From Nocardia vulneris (GTDB lineage Bacteria; Actinomycetota; Actinomycetes; Mycobacteriales; Mycobacteriaceae): DNA of 64,000 nt. The stretch is taken from positions 87,851 to 151,850 of the forward strand of contig NZ_BDCI01000020.1 of assembly GCF_001613425.1 (NCBI RefSeq), read 5' to 3'. Positions 9,617 to 18,662 of this stretch are shown one piece after another (positions within the stretch are counted from its first letter, which is position 1; each line of letters begins with the position of its first letter). Under the pieces are notes generated by a model. That model saw only the letters and a list, made by a program, of their open reading frames with translations. It searched no databases and was not told the DNA's origin. Position numbers and translations under genes: made by a program.

Positions 9617-10135
9617 TTACCGCAACAGCACGTCGGCGTTGTCCGGGAGTGCGTCCACCGGCCACCAGCGCAGGTCCGTGGACTCCGCGCTGCGCACCGG
9701 CACCGCGCCCGCCGGGGCGGTGATCCGGAACAGCAGGTCCAGGTGCCGCGTCGGCCGGCCGAGCGAACAGGTGATCGGATGCGCCTGCGCGCCGTACAGC
9801 TGCGGCGCCATCCGCAGCCCGGCGATGCCGGATTCCTCGGTGGCCTCGCGCAGCGCCGCGTCCGCGACGGTCTCGTCCGACTCCTCGCAGTGCCCGCCGA
9901 GCTGGATCCAGCTGCCCACCCGCGGATGCAGGGTCAGCAGCACCTCGCGCTCGTCGTGGGAGAACACCACCGCCGAGGCGGTGATGTGGCCCGGCGCGTG
10001 CTCGCGCAGGCACCCGCGCGGCGCGGCGCCGAGGAAGGCGAGCATCGCCTCGCGCAGCGACTGGTCGGAACCGGCGGCGGGCGACCAGGATTCGAGCAGC
10101 GCGGTCGCGGAGGCATGCAGCGAGCCGGCGGTCAT
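9617..10135 (-). CDS. NUDIX hydrolase
   Basis: 172 residues with a full NUDIX box around residues 80-102: GGHCEESDETVADAALREATEESGI split as G-x5-E-x7-REATEESG. Members hydrolyse nucleoside diphosphates linked to another moiety; the substrate cannot be read from the sequence. It starts 13 bp after fbiB on the same strand and is therefore probably co-transcribed with the F420 genes, but no functional tie to F420 is evident. Confidence 0.88.
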   Translation of the reverse strand: MTAGSLHASATALLESWSPAAGSDQSLREAMLAFLGAAPRGCLREHAPGHITASAVVFSHDEREVLLTLHPRVGSWIQLGGHCEESDETVADAALREATEESGIAGLRMAPQLYGAQAHPITCSLGRPTRHLDLLFRITAPAGAVPVRSAESTDLRWWPVDALPDNADVLLR

Positions 10136-10148
10136 CGGCGCACCCGCC

Positions 10149-11504
10149 TCACAGCTCGACCAGCCCGAAATCGTTGCCCCGCACCGGACGTGGCGTCAGC
10201 TCGTCGAGCGGGTGACCGACAGCGATGGCGCCCAACGGATTCCAGTCGTCCGCCAGCCCGAGCACCTCCCGGGTGACCTCCGGGGCGAAGATCGTCGAGC
10301 CGATCCAGCAGCTGCCGAGCCCCTCGGTCGCCAACGCGACGAGCAGGCCCTGCACCGCGGCGCCGACCGCGACCGTGAACATGGTGCGCTCGTTGGCCCG
10401 GCGCCGTTCGTCCGGATAGTCGTGCGCGCCGTCGGGCACGCAGAACGGAATGATCACCTCGGGCGCACCGCGCAGAATGTCGCCGCGCGCGATCCGGCGC
10501 TCCACCCGGTCCGGCGCCAGCCCGTCGCCGGTGAGGTCGGTCCGCCACTTGTCCGCCATCGCGTCGAGCAGCCGCGCCCGCAGCTGCGCATCGCGCAGCC
10601 AGACGAACCGCACCGGCCGGGTGTGGTGTGGGGCGGGCGCGGTGAGCGCGACGGACACCGCGGCGCGTACCCGGTCCGGATCGACCGGCGCATCGGCGAA
10701 CTGCCGCACCGAGCGGCGCAGCAGCACCGCCTCGCGGCGACCCTGCTCGATCGCCTCGGCGGTACCGAGCCAGAACAGGTCGTCGGTGCCGCCGCGCAGC
10801 AGGTCGGCGGCGGTCGAACCGTCGTCGGTGATCGGCAACCCGCGCACCACCGCCACCGGCACTCCGCCGAGCTTGCCCTTCACCAGGTCGGCCGCGGCGG
10901 CCAGTTCGTCGGCGACGGCCACCTGGGTCACCTGGAGTTCGTTGCCCTGCCCGTCGACGGCGCCCGCGTAGTCGTGCAGCACCCGCAACCCGGCGGAACC
11001 GATCGCGGTATCGATCTGGCCGCTGCGCCAGGCCCGGCCCATGGTGTCGGTGATGACCACGGCCACCTGCACACCCAGCCGCTGCGCCAGCTCGGCGCGC
11101 AGCACCCGCGCGCTCGCGTCGGGATCGGCGGGCAGCAGAACCAATTCGCCCTGTTCGACATTGGAGCCGTCGATACCGGAGGCGGCCTGCACGATGCCCA
11201 GCTTGTTCTCGGTGATCAGGGTGCGGCCCTTGCGCGCGAGCACCCGCACCGCCTCCTGTTCGACCAGCGCGCGGCGCGCGGCGTCGCGCTCCTCCGGATC
11301 GAGCGGCGCCTCGACGATGCGGCCCTCGACCTTGGCGACGATCTTGCTGGTGACCACCAGCACGTCGCCGTCGGCCAGCCACGACGCGCGGGCGGCGATG
11401 TGCTCGGCCAGATCGTCGCCGGGCCGGAACTCGGGCAGCCCGGTGATCGGCAGGATGCGCAGCTCCCCGGCCGCGTGGTCGGTCACGGTGTTCGCCTCGG
11501 TCAC
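10149..11504 (-). CDS. fbiB: Coenzyme F420:L-glutamate ligase / FMN-dependent dehydro-F420 reductase
   Basis: Two-domain enzyme of F420 synthesis. The N-terminal CofE-like domain (about 1-245) adds glutamates to F420-0 and shows LPITGLPEFRPGDDL at the start and the TDTMGRAWRSGQ block. The C-terminal nitroreductase-fold domain (from about 250) binds FMN and reduces dehydro-F420-0; RRSVRQFAD and GLGSCWIGSTIFAPE are characteristic. 451 residues, the usual length of the fused actinobacterial form. GTG start overlaps the fbiA stop by four bases (GTGA). Confidence 0.95.
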   Translation of the reverse strand: MTEANTVTDHAAGELRILPITGLPEFRPGDDLAEHIAARASWLADGDVLVVTSKIVAKVEGRIVEAPLDPEERDAARRALVEQEAVRVLARKGRTLITENKLGIVQAASGIDGSNVEQGELVLLPADPDASARVLRAELAQRLGVQVAVVITDTMGRAWRSGQIDTAIGSAGLRVLHDYAGAVDGQGNELQVTQVAVADELAAAADLVKGKLGGVPVAVVRGLPITDDGSTAADLLRGGTDDLFWLGTAEAIEQGRREAVLLRRSVRQFADAPVDPDRVRAAVSVALTAPAPHHTRPVRFVWLRDAQLRARLLDAMADKWRTDLTGDGLAPDRVERRIARGDILRGAPEVIIPFCVPDGAHDYPDERRRANERTMFTVAVGAAVQGLLVALATEGLGSCWIGSTIFAPEVTREVLGLADDWNPLGAIAVGHPLDELTPRPVRGNDFGLVEL

Positions 11505-12499
11505 GGTTTCACTCCCGCCAGGTCGAGCGCCTCGCGCACCATCTCCGCGGTGGTGGGCGGATCGGTCATCAGCAGCGGCACGCTACGCACCTCGACACCG
11601 GGCACCTCGGCGGTATCGGTGGAGTGGATCAGCCAGCCGTCCAGGATGCCGGTGGCCGAGCGGGCGCCGTAGTAACGGCCGATCGCTTCGGCGGTGGTCT
11701 CCACCCCGATCACGGACAGGCATTCATCCGCCATCCCGCGCAACGGCTTCCCGTCGATCACGCCGGACACGCCGATCACCTTGGCGGTGGTGGTGCGCAG
11801 CGCGCCGCGAATTCCGGGCACCGCGAGGATGGCGCCGATGCTCACCACCGGGTTCGACGGAGCGAGCAAGACCACATCCGCGGACTCTATGATCTCGGTC
11901 ACACTCGGCGCCGGTTTGGACTCTTCGGCCCCGATTGTGGCGAATCCATGGGTCTCGATGTTCGCGCGGTACCGAACCCACCACTCCTGGAAATGGATCG
12001 CGCGACGTTCGCCAGGGTTGTCCGGGTCACTGACAACCACGTGCGTTTCACACCGATCGTCGGTCGCCGGGACCAGTTTCACGCCCGGCTGCCACCGGTT
12101 GCAGAGCGCCTCGGTGACCGCGGAGAGCGGGTACCCCGCGCGCAGCATCTCGGTGCGCACCAGGTGGGTGGCGATATCGCGATCCCCGAGCCCGAACCAG
12201 TCCGGCTGCGCATGGTATTTCGCCAGCTCTTCCTTGGCGTGCCAGGTTTCGCCGACCCGCCCCCAGCCGCGGTCGGTATCGATGCCGCCACCCAGGGTGT
12301 ACATGCAGGTATCGAGGTCGGGGCAGATCCGGAGGCCGTGCATCCAGACGTCGTCACCGACATTCACGATCGCGGAGACATCGGCCTCGGGCAGCAGTTC
12401 CCGGACCCCCTGGAGGAAACGCGCACCACCGACACCACCGACGAGAACGGCAATCCGTGGCCCGGTTACGGGCTCGGCATCCGCTTGATGAACAGTCAC
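11501..12499 (-). CDS. fbiA: Phosphoenolpyruvyl/2-phospho-L-lactate transferase FbiA
   Basis: Joins the activated three-carbon acid to Fo, producing (dehydro-)F420-0. The N-terminus has the CofD signature IAVLVGGVGGARFLQGV, then NVGDDVWMHGLRICPDLDTCMYTL and, near the C-terminus, VIGVSGVIDGKPLRGMADECL. 332 residues with the chosen GTG start, matching the family; longer in-frame starts add about 47 residues without similarity. No Shine-Dalgarno site is visible, so the mRNA may be leaderless. First gene of the fbiA-fbiB-NUDIX operon, divergent from whiB2. Confidence 0.94.
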   Translation of the reverse strand: MTVHQADAEPVTGPRIAVLVGGVGGARFLQGVRELLPEADVSAIVNVGDDVWMHGLRICPDLDTCMYTLGGGIDTDRGWGRVGETWHAKEELAKYHAQPDWFGLGDRDIATHLVRTEMLRAGYPLSAVTEALCNRWQPGVKLVPATDDRCETHVVVSDPDNPGERRAIHFQEWWVRYRANIETHGFATIGAEESKPAPSVTEIIESADVVLLAPSNPVVSIGAILAVPGIRGALRTTTAKVIGVSGVIDGKPLRGMADECLSVIGVETTAEAIGRYYGARSATGILDGWLIHSTDTAEVPGVEVRSVPLLMTDPPTTAEMVREALDLAGVKP

Positions 12500-12844
12500 A
12501 TCCGCACAGCCTATGCGTTGCCGGAGCGGGCGATGTTCATCGGATATTTGCTGGTCATTTGCCCTACTCCGCCTCAAGATCATCTTGGAAGGCGTTCGCG
12601 GATAGTAACGGAATAGCGACGGCCGCTTGACCATCGACACGTCCGGCGTGTCTAATCACAGTCATGTCATTTCGGGTTCGCGCGAGAGTTCAAGGCGCGA
12701 ACGGCTTTTCGAACAGATGTTCGCATCGGGATGACGAGCTCGGGGACGTCCGCGGGACAACGTCGCGGGGTATGGCCGTCGGTAGGCGTGTTGGTCCGAC
12801 GGAACGAATCATTCTGCGCTAACACACAGTGAGGAGGCGGAGCG
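12500..12844. other. Divergent fbiA/whiB2 intergenic region
   Basis: About 345 bp without a convincing gene. It must hold the fbiA promoter and the whiB2 promoter and leader; a GAGGAGGCGGAGCG ribosome site directly precedes whiB2. An RNA leader of some 200 nt before whiB2 is possible. No strong hairpin was seen. Confidence 0.5.
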
Positions 12845-13255
12845 ATGGCCAACGAGATGGTCTCGCCGACCGATTCCACAGCAGGCGCAGCACGTGGCGT
12901 CTGCGCAGAAAACGGCTGGAAGGATCACGAGGGGGGTGACGAAGTCTCGACGCCGCGGCTCGACTCGGGCGACGAAGTCTCGCCGCCCCGGCTCAGCCTG
13001 GTCGTCACGGGCTTCGACGAGATGTTCGAATCCATCGAAGAGCAGTGGCAAGAGCGCGCCCTGTGCGCACAGACCGATCCGGAGGCGTTCTTCCCAGAGA
13101 AGGGCGGCTCGACTCGCGAGGCGAAGCGGATCTGCATGGGCTGCGAGGTACGTGACGAGTGCCTGGAATACGCACTCGCCCACGATGAGCGTTTCGGCAT
13201 CTGGGGTGGCCTCTCCGAGCGGGAGCGCCGCCGCCTGAAGCGCGGCATCGGCTAG
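12845..13255 (+). CDS. whiB2: WhiB-family iron-sulfur regulator WhiB2
   Basis: 136-residue WhiB protein, a [4Fe-4S] transcription factor partner of the principal sigma factor; WhiB2/WhmD is needed for septation and division in mycobacteria. Cluster ligands are C74, C97, C100 and C106 (C..CMGCEVRDEC), followed by the turn GIWGG (118-122) and the basic tail ERRRLKRG. The N-terminal 60 residues are a longer variable extension containing a short internal duplication, GDEVSTPRL and GDEVSPPRL. Excellent ribosome site. Divergent from fbiA as in M. tuberculosis, supporting WhiB2 rather than another paralogue. Confidence 0.95.
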   Translation: MANEMVSPTDSTAGAARGVCAENGWKDHEGGDEVSTPRLDSGDEVSPPRLSLVVTGFDEMFESIEEQWQERALCAQTDPEAFFPEKGGSTREAKRICMGCEVRDECLEYALAHDERFGIWGGLSERERRRLKRGIG

Positions 13256-13456
13256 TTCGCCCCTCGGGATGACCCCCGAGTTATCCGAACGCGAGAACTC
13301 GCCACGGCGACAACGGAACTCGCTTCGACACGGGTAGCTCCGGGGGTAGCCCCGAACCGCAGCGGCAGGCCGCCCGAGACCCCGGCGGCACGCACCGCGA
13401 CCTGCGCGGACCGCACTGGGTGCACGGGCACCGAGCGAGCTGGCTAGTTTTATCCC

Positions 13457-13936
13457 ATGGCACGTTCCCGGAATCGTCGTCCGCCGACCGCACGGTCGGT
13501 CATCCGCCGTGGTCGCGGGGTACGCGGACCGATGCTGCCGCCCACCGTGCCCGCCTGGCGCACCCGGGGCCAGAAATTCGACCGGCTGGTGCTCGAGGCG
13601 TTCGCGCCGCTGGACACGCGCTGGCACGACCGGCTCACCAAGCTCGATATCGCCGTCGACGACGTGCCGAAAATCCGTCCGCTGCACCCTGATTCGGTCA
13701 CCTGGCCGGACGAGGTGGTCGCCGACGGACCGGTGCCGCTGTCCCGGCTCATCCCGGCCGGCGTCGACCGGCACGGCGCGGCCACTCGCGCGCGGGTGGT
13801 GCTGTTCCGCAAACCGCTCGAACTGCGCGCCAGCGACCCCGACGACCTGGTCGACCTCCTGCGCGAGGTGCTGGTCCAGCAGATCGCCACCTATCTCGGC
13901 GTGGACCCGGATGTGATCGATCCCGAACCCGAGTAG
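13457..13936 (+). CDS. Zincin-like family protein with degenerate metal site (Rv3259-like)
   Basis: 159 residues. The second half (DRLVLEAF... to VDPDVIDPE) resembles the minimal 'metallopeptidase family' (zincin-like) proteins, whose active helix carries HExxHH. Here the equivalent helix is EVLVQQIATYLGVDPDVI, without any of the zinc-binding histidines, so it is predicted not to be a peptidase. The N-terminus is Arg-rich (RSRNRRPPTARSVIRRGRG). Position between whiB2 and a DUF3499 gene matches Rv3259, which as I remember also lacks the histidines. Function unknown. Confidence 0.75.
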   Translation: MARSRNRRPPTARSVIRRGRGVRGPMLPPTVPAWRTRGQKFDRLVLEAFAPLDTRWHDRLTKLDIAVDDVPKIRPLHPDSVTWPDEVVADGPVPLSRLIPAGVDRHGAATRARVVLFRKPLELRASDPDDLVDLLREVLVQQIATYLGVDPDVIDPEPE

Positions 13937-14067
13937 GAACGCACCCAGCCGGCGCCGCCACGGCAACGAATGTCGTTGCGCGACACTCCCCTGCGTGGGC
14001 CAGTATTTGCCCGATTCCTGAGCGTGTCTGTCCACATCGGGCCGCCAGGAGGGTTACTCTCATCGGC

Positions 14068-14457
14068 GTGATCCCCATGCGTCGTTGCTGCCGTCCAGGT
14101 TGCAAGAATCCGGCCGTCGCGACGCTCACCTATGTGTACTCGGACTCGACGGCCGTGGTCGGACCGCTCGCCACCGTCGCCGAACCGCACTCCTGGGATC
14201 TCTGCGAAACCCACGGCTCCCGGATCACCGCCCCCAAAGGCTGGGAGATGGTCCGGCACGAGGGCGGATTCTCCTCCAGCACACCGGATGACGACGATCT
14301 GACCGCGCTCGCCGAAGCCGTTCGCGAAGCCGGCCTGCGCCGCCGCCCGCCGGAACCGGATCAGCGCGGCTACCGCGACTACGCGCCGCCGCCGCAGCGC
14401 ACCACCCGCACCGGTCGCCGGGGCCACCTCCGGGTACTGCCCGACCCGCCGTCCTGA
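14068..14457 (+). CDS. DUF3499 family protein
   Basis: 129-residue conserved actinobacterial protein (Rv3258c-like), function unknown. The N-terminus carries RRCCRPGCKNPAVATLTYVYSDSTAVVGPL, here read in pieces, with a CCxxxC cluster and later a DLCETH motif. Together these Cys and His residues could bind a metal. The C-terminal third is Arg/Pro-rich and looks disordered. GTG at the first codon is given; an ATG three codons later is an alternative, both downstream of an AGGAGGG site. Confidence 0.85.
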   Translation: MIPMRRCCRPGCKNPAVATLTYVYSDSTAVVGPLATVAEPHSWDLCETHGSRITAPKGWEMVRHEGGFSSSTPDDDDLTALAEAVREAGLRRRPPEPDQRGYRDYAPPPQRTTRTGRRGHLRVLPDPPS

Positions 14458-14509
14458 ACAAACCAGGACCGGGTCAAGCCGTCGCCACGGGGGCACTAGG
14501 GTGAAGGGC

Positions 14510-15886
14510 ATGACTGTCGCCCGCTCTGCCGAGTTCGTCAACGCGGTGATCAAGGCATACGACGTTCGCGGTGTGGTCGGCGAACAGATCGATGCCGAAT
14601 TCGTCAGGGACATCGGCGCTTCGTTCGCCCGGCTGATGCGCGCGGAAGGTGCGCAACGGGCCGTGATCGGCCATGACATGCGCGAATCCTCCCCCGCGCT
14701 GTCGCAGGCCTTCGCCGACGGCGTGCTCGCCCAGGGCCTCGATGTGGTGCACATCGGGCTGGCCTCCACCGATCAGCTGTACTTCGCCTCCGGCCGGCTG
14801 GACTGCCCCGGCGCCATGTTCACCGCAAGCCACAACCCGGCCCGCTACAACGGCATCAAGATGTGCCGCGCCAAAGCCCTTCCGGTAGGCCAGGACACGG
14901 GCCTGGCCACGATCAAGGACGAGGTCGCCACGGGCGTGCCCGCCTACGAGGGCCCGCACGGCACCGAAACCACAGTGGACCTGCTCGACGACTACGCGGC
15001 GTTCCTGCGCGGCCTGGTCGATCTCGGCGCGGTCCGCCCGCTCACCATCGCGGTGGACGCGGGCAACGGCATGGGCGGGCACACGGTGCCCGCGGTGTTC
15101 CGCACGCTGCCGCAGGTGACGATCGTTCCGCTGTACTTCGAACTGGACGGGTCCTTCCCGAACCACGAGGCCAATCCGCTCGATCCCAAGAACCTGGTCG
15201 ATCTGCAGGATCTGGTGGTCAAGTCGGGCGCCGACATCGGCCTCGCCTTCGACGGCGACGCGGACCGCTGCTTCGTGGTGGACGAGCAGGGCGACCCGGT
15301 CTCGCCGTCCGCGATCACCGCGCTGGTCGCCGAGCGCGAACTGGCCAAGGAGCCGGGCGGGGTCATCATCCACAACCTGATCACCTCGCGCGCGGTGCCC
15401 GAACTGGTCACCGAACTCGGCGGCACCCCGGTGCGCACCCGGGTCGGCCACTCGTTCATCAAGCAGCAGATGGCCTCGACCGGCGCGGTGTTCGGCGGTG
15501 AACATTCCGCGCACTACTACTTCCGCGACTTCTGGGGCGCCGACTCCGGCATGCTCGCCGCGCTGCATGTGCTGGCCGCGCTCGGCGAACAGGACCGGCC
15601 GGTGTCGGAACTGATGGCGGCCTACGAAACGTATGCGGCCTCCGGAGAGATCAACTCCACAGTGGCGGACGCGCAGGAGCGGACCTTGGCGGTGGTGGCG
15701 GCTTTCGCGAGCCGGACGGTCTCGGTGGACCGGCTCGACGGGGTCACCGTGCAACTCGCCGACGACGCCTGGTTCAATCTGCGCGCGTCCAACACCGAGC
15801 CGCTGCTGCGGCTCAACGTCGAGGCCAGATCGCCGGAGGAAGTAGACGTACTCGTGACCGAGATCCTGAGCATCGTCCGGTCCTGA
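14510..15886 (+). CDS. manB: Phosphomannomutase/phosphoglucomutase
   Basis: Interconverts mannose-6-phosphate and mannose-1-phosphate, feeding GDP-mannose for mannolipids and lipomannan. 458 residues. The four alpha-D-phosphohexomutase landmarks are present: KAYDVRGVVGEQ near the N-terminus, the phosphoserine loop TASHNPARYNG, the metal-binding DGDADRC, and the sugar-binding GGEHSAHYYFRDF; the C-terminal phosphate-binding RASNTEPLLRLNVE closes the protein. ATG preceded by AGGGTGAAGGGC. First of the manB - TobH-like - manA group. Confidence 0.94.
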   Translation: MTVARSAEFVNAVIKAYDVRGVVGEQIDAEFVRDIGASFARLMRAEGAQRAVIGHDMRESSPALSQAFADGVLAQGLDVVHIGLASTDQLYFASGRLDCPGAMFTASHNPARYNGIKMCRAKALPVGQDTGLATIKDEVATGVPAYEGPHGTETTVDLLDDYAAFLRGLVDLGAVRPLTIAVDAGNGMGGHTVPAVFRTLPQVTIVPLYFELDGSFPNHEANPLDPKNLVDLQDLVVKSGADIGLAFDGDADRCFVVDEQGDPVSPSAITALVAERELAKEPGGVIIHNLITSRAVPELVTELGGTPVRTRVGHSFIKQQMASTGAVFGGEHSAHYYFRDFWGADSGMLAALHVLAALGEQDRPVSELMAAYETYAASGEINSTVADAQERTLAVVAAFASRTVSVDRLDGVTVQLADDAWFNLRASNTEPLLRLNVEARSPEEVDVLVTEILSIVRS

Positions 15887-16011
15887 CTGGAATAGTGGAA
15901 TCAGGGCGGATGAAATCACAAGCTCAGGATTCAGCGATCGGGAGAGCCGGCGGCTCGGCCCGGGACCGGGAACCCGAGCATCGACCGCTCCCGACTGGAA
16001 TAGTGGAATCA
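15885..16011 (+). repeat. 19-bp direct repeat, two copies 108 bp apart
   Basis: GACTGGAATAGTGGAATCA occurs exactly at 15885-15903 (across the manB stop) and at 15993-16011. Weaker similarity continues after each copy. The spacing is a multiple of three, but no gene is convincing in the gap; it may be a remnant of a local duplication. Confidence 0.7.
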
Positions 16012-16112
16012 CAGGCCCTGGATTCGCCCGACTCGGGCCCGGCGTGGCAGCTGACCCGGGTGGGAGCAAGGGCGGAAACGACTCAGCGCGATGAGGGGAG
16101 GTGGGACGCCCG

Positions 16113-17315
16113 ATGATCGCTGGAACACCGGTGCTCGACCTCGACGATGCCGCTTCACTCGAGGCAGCCGATACCGCGGGCGCCCTGCGTTCGGCGGCCT
16201 CCGGCGGTGCTCAGGTCCGAGCCACGGCAGCTGCCGTCGCCGAGGACGCCCTGGCCCGCCTCGCCGGTCTGCGACCACGCAGCGTGGTGCTCGTCTCCGG
16301 CGCCGGCCGGGCCGCGCGGGCCGCGAGCCTGCTGGTCGCCGCGCTCGGTGACCGCGCGGGTCTGCCCGTGGTGCCGGTCGCCGCGCTGCCGCCCTGGGTC
16401 GGTCCGCTCGACGTCGTCCTGGTCTCCGGCGACGACGCCGGCGACCCCCGCCTGACCGACGCGGTGGACCGCGCGCTGCGCCGCGGCGCCGAGGTGGTCG
16501 TCGCGACCCCGATCGAAGGCCCGATGCGCGCCGTCGCGGCCGGCCGGGCCGCCGTGCTCGCACCCCGGGTGCCGGTGCTGGACCACAACCGGCTGCTGCG
16601 TTTCGTCGCGGCGGGCATCGCCGTCTTGCAGATCGTCGACCCCGGCCGCAGCGCGACGCTCGTGCCCGACCTCACCGCGCTCGCCGATATTCTCGACGCG
16701 GAGGCGCTGCGCGACGGTCCGGCCAACGAGGTCTTCCGCAATCCGGCCAAAACCCTCGCCGCCCGCATGCATCAGCGCGGCGTGGTGCTGACCGGCGACT
16801 CCCCCGCCGCGGCCCAACTGGCCGAGCACGGCGCGGAGGTGCTGCTGCAGTCGGCGGGCCGGGTCGCCACCGCGGTGGATCTGGCCGAGGCCGTTGCCGC
16901 CAGAGCCCGGATGACCGAGGTGGCAGGCGAATCCGCGCCCGGCTACGATCCGCTCTTCCACGACGAAGAACTCGACGGCCCCGTCCAGGTGGAACGGATG
17001 CGGGTGTTCGTGCTCAGCACCGATGCCGACCAATCCGCCGCGCGCCGCCGGATCGCGGTGTTCGGCGGCGGCGAGGCGAGCCTGGTCGACGCCGATCTGG
17101 TGAACGCCGACGTCGATCTGCTGCACACCGGCCTCACCGATCCGTCCGTGCCCGCACCGCCGCGCACCGAGGAACCCGCGTCCGGCGCAGGCGGCGAGGT
17201 GGAACAGCTCGCCGTGCTCGCGTTGCGACTGGACATGGCCGCCGCATACCTACGGCTGATCGGAACTCGCGGCACCGCGACCGAGAGCCAAGGGCAGTTC
17301 GGGGGCAGCTACTAG
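16113..17315 (+). CDS. TobH-like / SIS-type hypothetical protein (Rv3256c-like)
   Basis: 400-residue conserved protein between manB and manA. It has two alpha/beta halves reminiscent of sugar isomerase (SIS) domains: RPRSVVLVSGAGRAARAASLL near residue 55-75 and PLDVVLVSGDDAGDPRLTDAV around 100-120, then a second half with GVVLTGDSPAAAQLAEHGAE. Homologues are annotated TobH; the catalytic role is not established. ATG with GGGAGG upstream is preferred over GTG four codons earlier. The stop overlaps the manA start by one base, so a role in mannose-phosphate metabolism is a reasonable inference. Confidence 0.8.
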   Translation: MIAGTPVLDLDDAASLEAADTAGALRSAASGGAQVRATAAAVAEDALARLAGLRPRSVVLVSGAGRAARAASLLVAALGDRAGLPVVPVAALPPWVGPLDVVLVSGDDAGDPRLTDAVDRALRRGAEVVVATPIEGPMRAVAAGRAAVLAPRVPVLDHNRLLRFVAAGIAVLQIVDPGRSATLVPDLTALADILDAEALRDGPANEVFRNPAKTLAARMHQRGVVLTGDSPAAAQLAEHGAEVLLQSAGRVATAVDLAEAVAARARMTEVAGESAPGYDPLFHDEELDGPVQVERMRVFVLSTDADQSAARRRIAVFGGGEASLVDADLVNADVDLLHTGLTDPSVPAPPRTEEPASGAGGEVEQLAVLALRLDMAAAYLRLIGTRGTATESQGQFGGSY

Positions 17316-18583
17316 TGCACGAACTCGTTGGTGCGCTGCGCTCGTACGCCTGGGGCTCGCGCACCGCGCTCGCTCAGTTGTGCGGCCGACCGGTACCGTC
17401 CGCCCACCCCGAAGCCGAACTCTGGTTCGGCGCGCATCCCGCCGATCCCGCGCACGTCCGGATCGCGGATCACACCACCTCGCTGCTGGACTTCGTCGCG
17501 GCCGACCCGATCCGCGAACTCGGCCCGGCCGCCGCGGAATTCGGCGGCAAGCTGCCGTTCCTGCTCAAGATCCTGGCCGCCGAGGAGCCGCTCTCGCTGC
17601 AGGCGCATCCGAGTGCGGCGCAGGCGCGCGCGGGCTTCGAGCGGGAGAACCGGACCAACGTGGCGTTGGACTCACCGATGCGCAACTACCGCGACGACAA
17701 CCACAAGCCCGAACTGGTGGTGGCGCTGGACCGGTTCGAGGCGCTGGCCGGTTTCCGCGACCCGCACCGCACCGTGGAGCTGCTGCGCGCGCTGCAGGTG
17801 CCCGGCCTGGAGTCGTATGCGAACCTGCTTGCCGCGCAGCCGGACTCGGACGGTCTGCGCACCCTGTTCACCACCTGGATCACGCTGCCGCAGCCGGTGC
17901 TGGCCACCCTGCTGCCCGCGGTGCTGGACGGCTGTGTGCAGTACCTGTCCGGAAAAGGCAAGCGCGAGTTCACCGCCGAGGCCCGCACCGCGCTGGAGCT
18001 GGCCGAGGCCTATCCCGGGGACGCCGGCGTGCTCGCGGCGCTGCTGTTGAACCGGCTGACCCTGGAACCGGGGCAGGGCCTGTTCCTCGCGGCCGGCAAC
18101 CTGCACGCCTACCTGCGCGGGCTCGGCGTGGAGATCATGGCCAACTCCGACAACGTGTTGCGCGGCGGGCTCACCCCCAAGCACGTCGACGTGCCGGAAC
18201 TGTTGCGGGTGCTGGACTTCGAGCCGATCGATCTACCGGTCGTGCTGCCCGAGCCCGCCGGTGATGGCTCGGTGCGCTACACGACGCCGGCGCCGGAATT
18301 CGCGCTGCGCCGCTTCGATCTCGTCGCCGGTTCCGGTCAGGTGCCGCTCACCGCGGCCGGGCCCGGCATCGTGCTGTGCACCGCGGGTTCGGTCCGCTTG
18401 CTGCAGGGCAGCACCGAATTGGCGTTGCCGCGCGGTGCCGCGGCGTGGATCTCGGCCACCGACACCGACATTCGCGCCCAGGCGCCCGACGGCGACGCGC
18501 AGCTGTTCTGCGCGTGCGTCGGCGGGGTGGGCGCCGCGGGTCTGCCCGCCACCCTGACCGGGACCGATCAGCACCGCGGATAA
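17315..18583 (+). CDS. manA: Mannose-6-phosphate isomerase, class I
   Basis: Zn-dependent interconversion of fructose-6-phosphate and mannose-6-phosphate. Type I cupin enzyme of 422 residues: early AELWFGAHP, then FLLKILAAEEPLSLQAHPSA with the metal-binding QAHP and later DNNHKPELVVAL (here DDNHKPE), and GLFLAAGNLHAYLRGLGVEIMANSDNV with catalytic Arg region. Start GTG shares a base with the preceding stop (TAGTG). Confidence 0.94.
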   Translation: MHELVGALRSYAWGSRTALAQLCGRPVPSAHPEAELWFGAHPADPAHVRIADHTTSLLDFVAADPIRELGPAAAEFGGKLPFLLKILAAEEPLSLQAHPSAAQARAGFERENRTNVALDSPMRNYRDDNHKPELVVALDRFEALAGFRDPHRTVELLRALQVPGLESYANLLAAQPDSDGLRTLFTTWITLPQPVLATLLPAVLDGCVQYLSGKGKREFTAEARTALELAEAYPGDAGVLAALLLNRLTLEPGQGLFLAAGNLHAYLRGLGVEIMANSDNVLRGGLTPKHVDVPELLRVLDFEPIDLPVVLPEPAGDGSVRYTTPAPEFALRRFDLVAGSGQVPLTAAGPGIVLCTAGSVRLLQGSTELALPRGAAAWISATDTDIRAQAPDGDAQLFCACVGGVGAAGLPATLTGTDQHRG

Positions 18584-18662
18584 ACCCGGGCATCGGCTGT
18601 CCGACGGCCGCGACACGCTAAGTTAGCCAGGTTCGGGCAATTCGAGAAAGGGCGTCCAGGGC

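Noticed and set aside
12667..12879. 70-codon minus-strand ORF upstream of whiB2
   Set aside because: Overlaps the whiB2 start and its ribosome site; no supporting signals.
15895..16116. 73-codon ORF between manB and the TobH-like gene
   Set aside because: Lies on the 19-bp repeat, has no ribosome site and no recognisable features.
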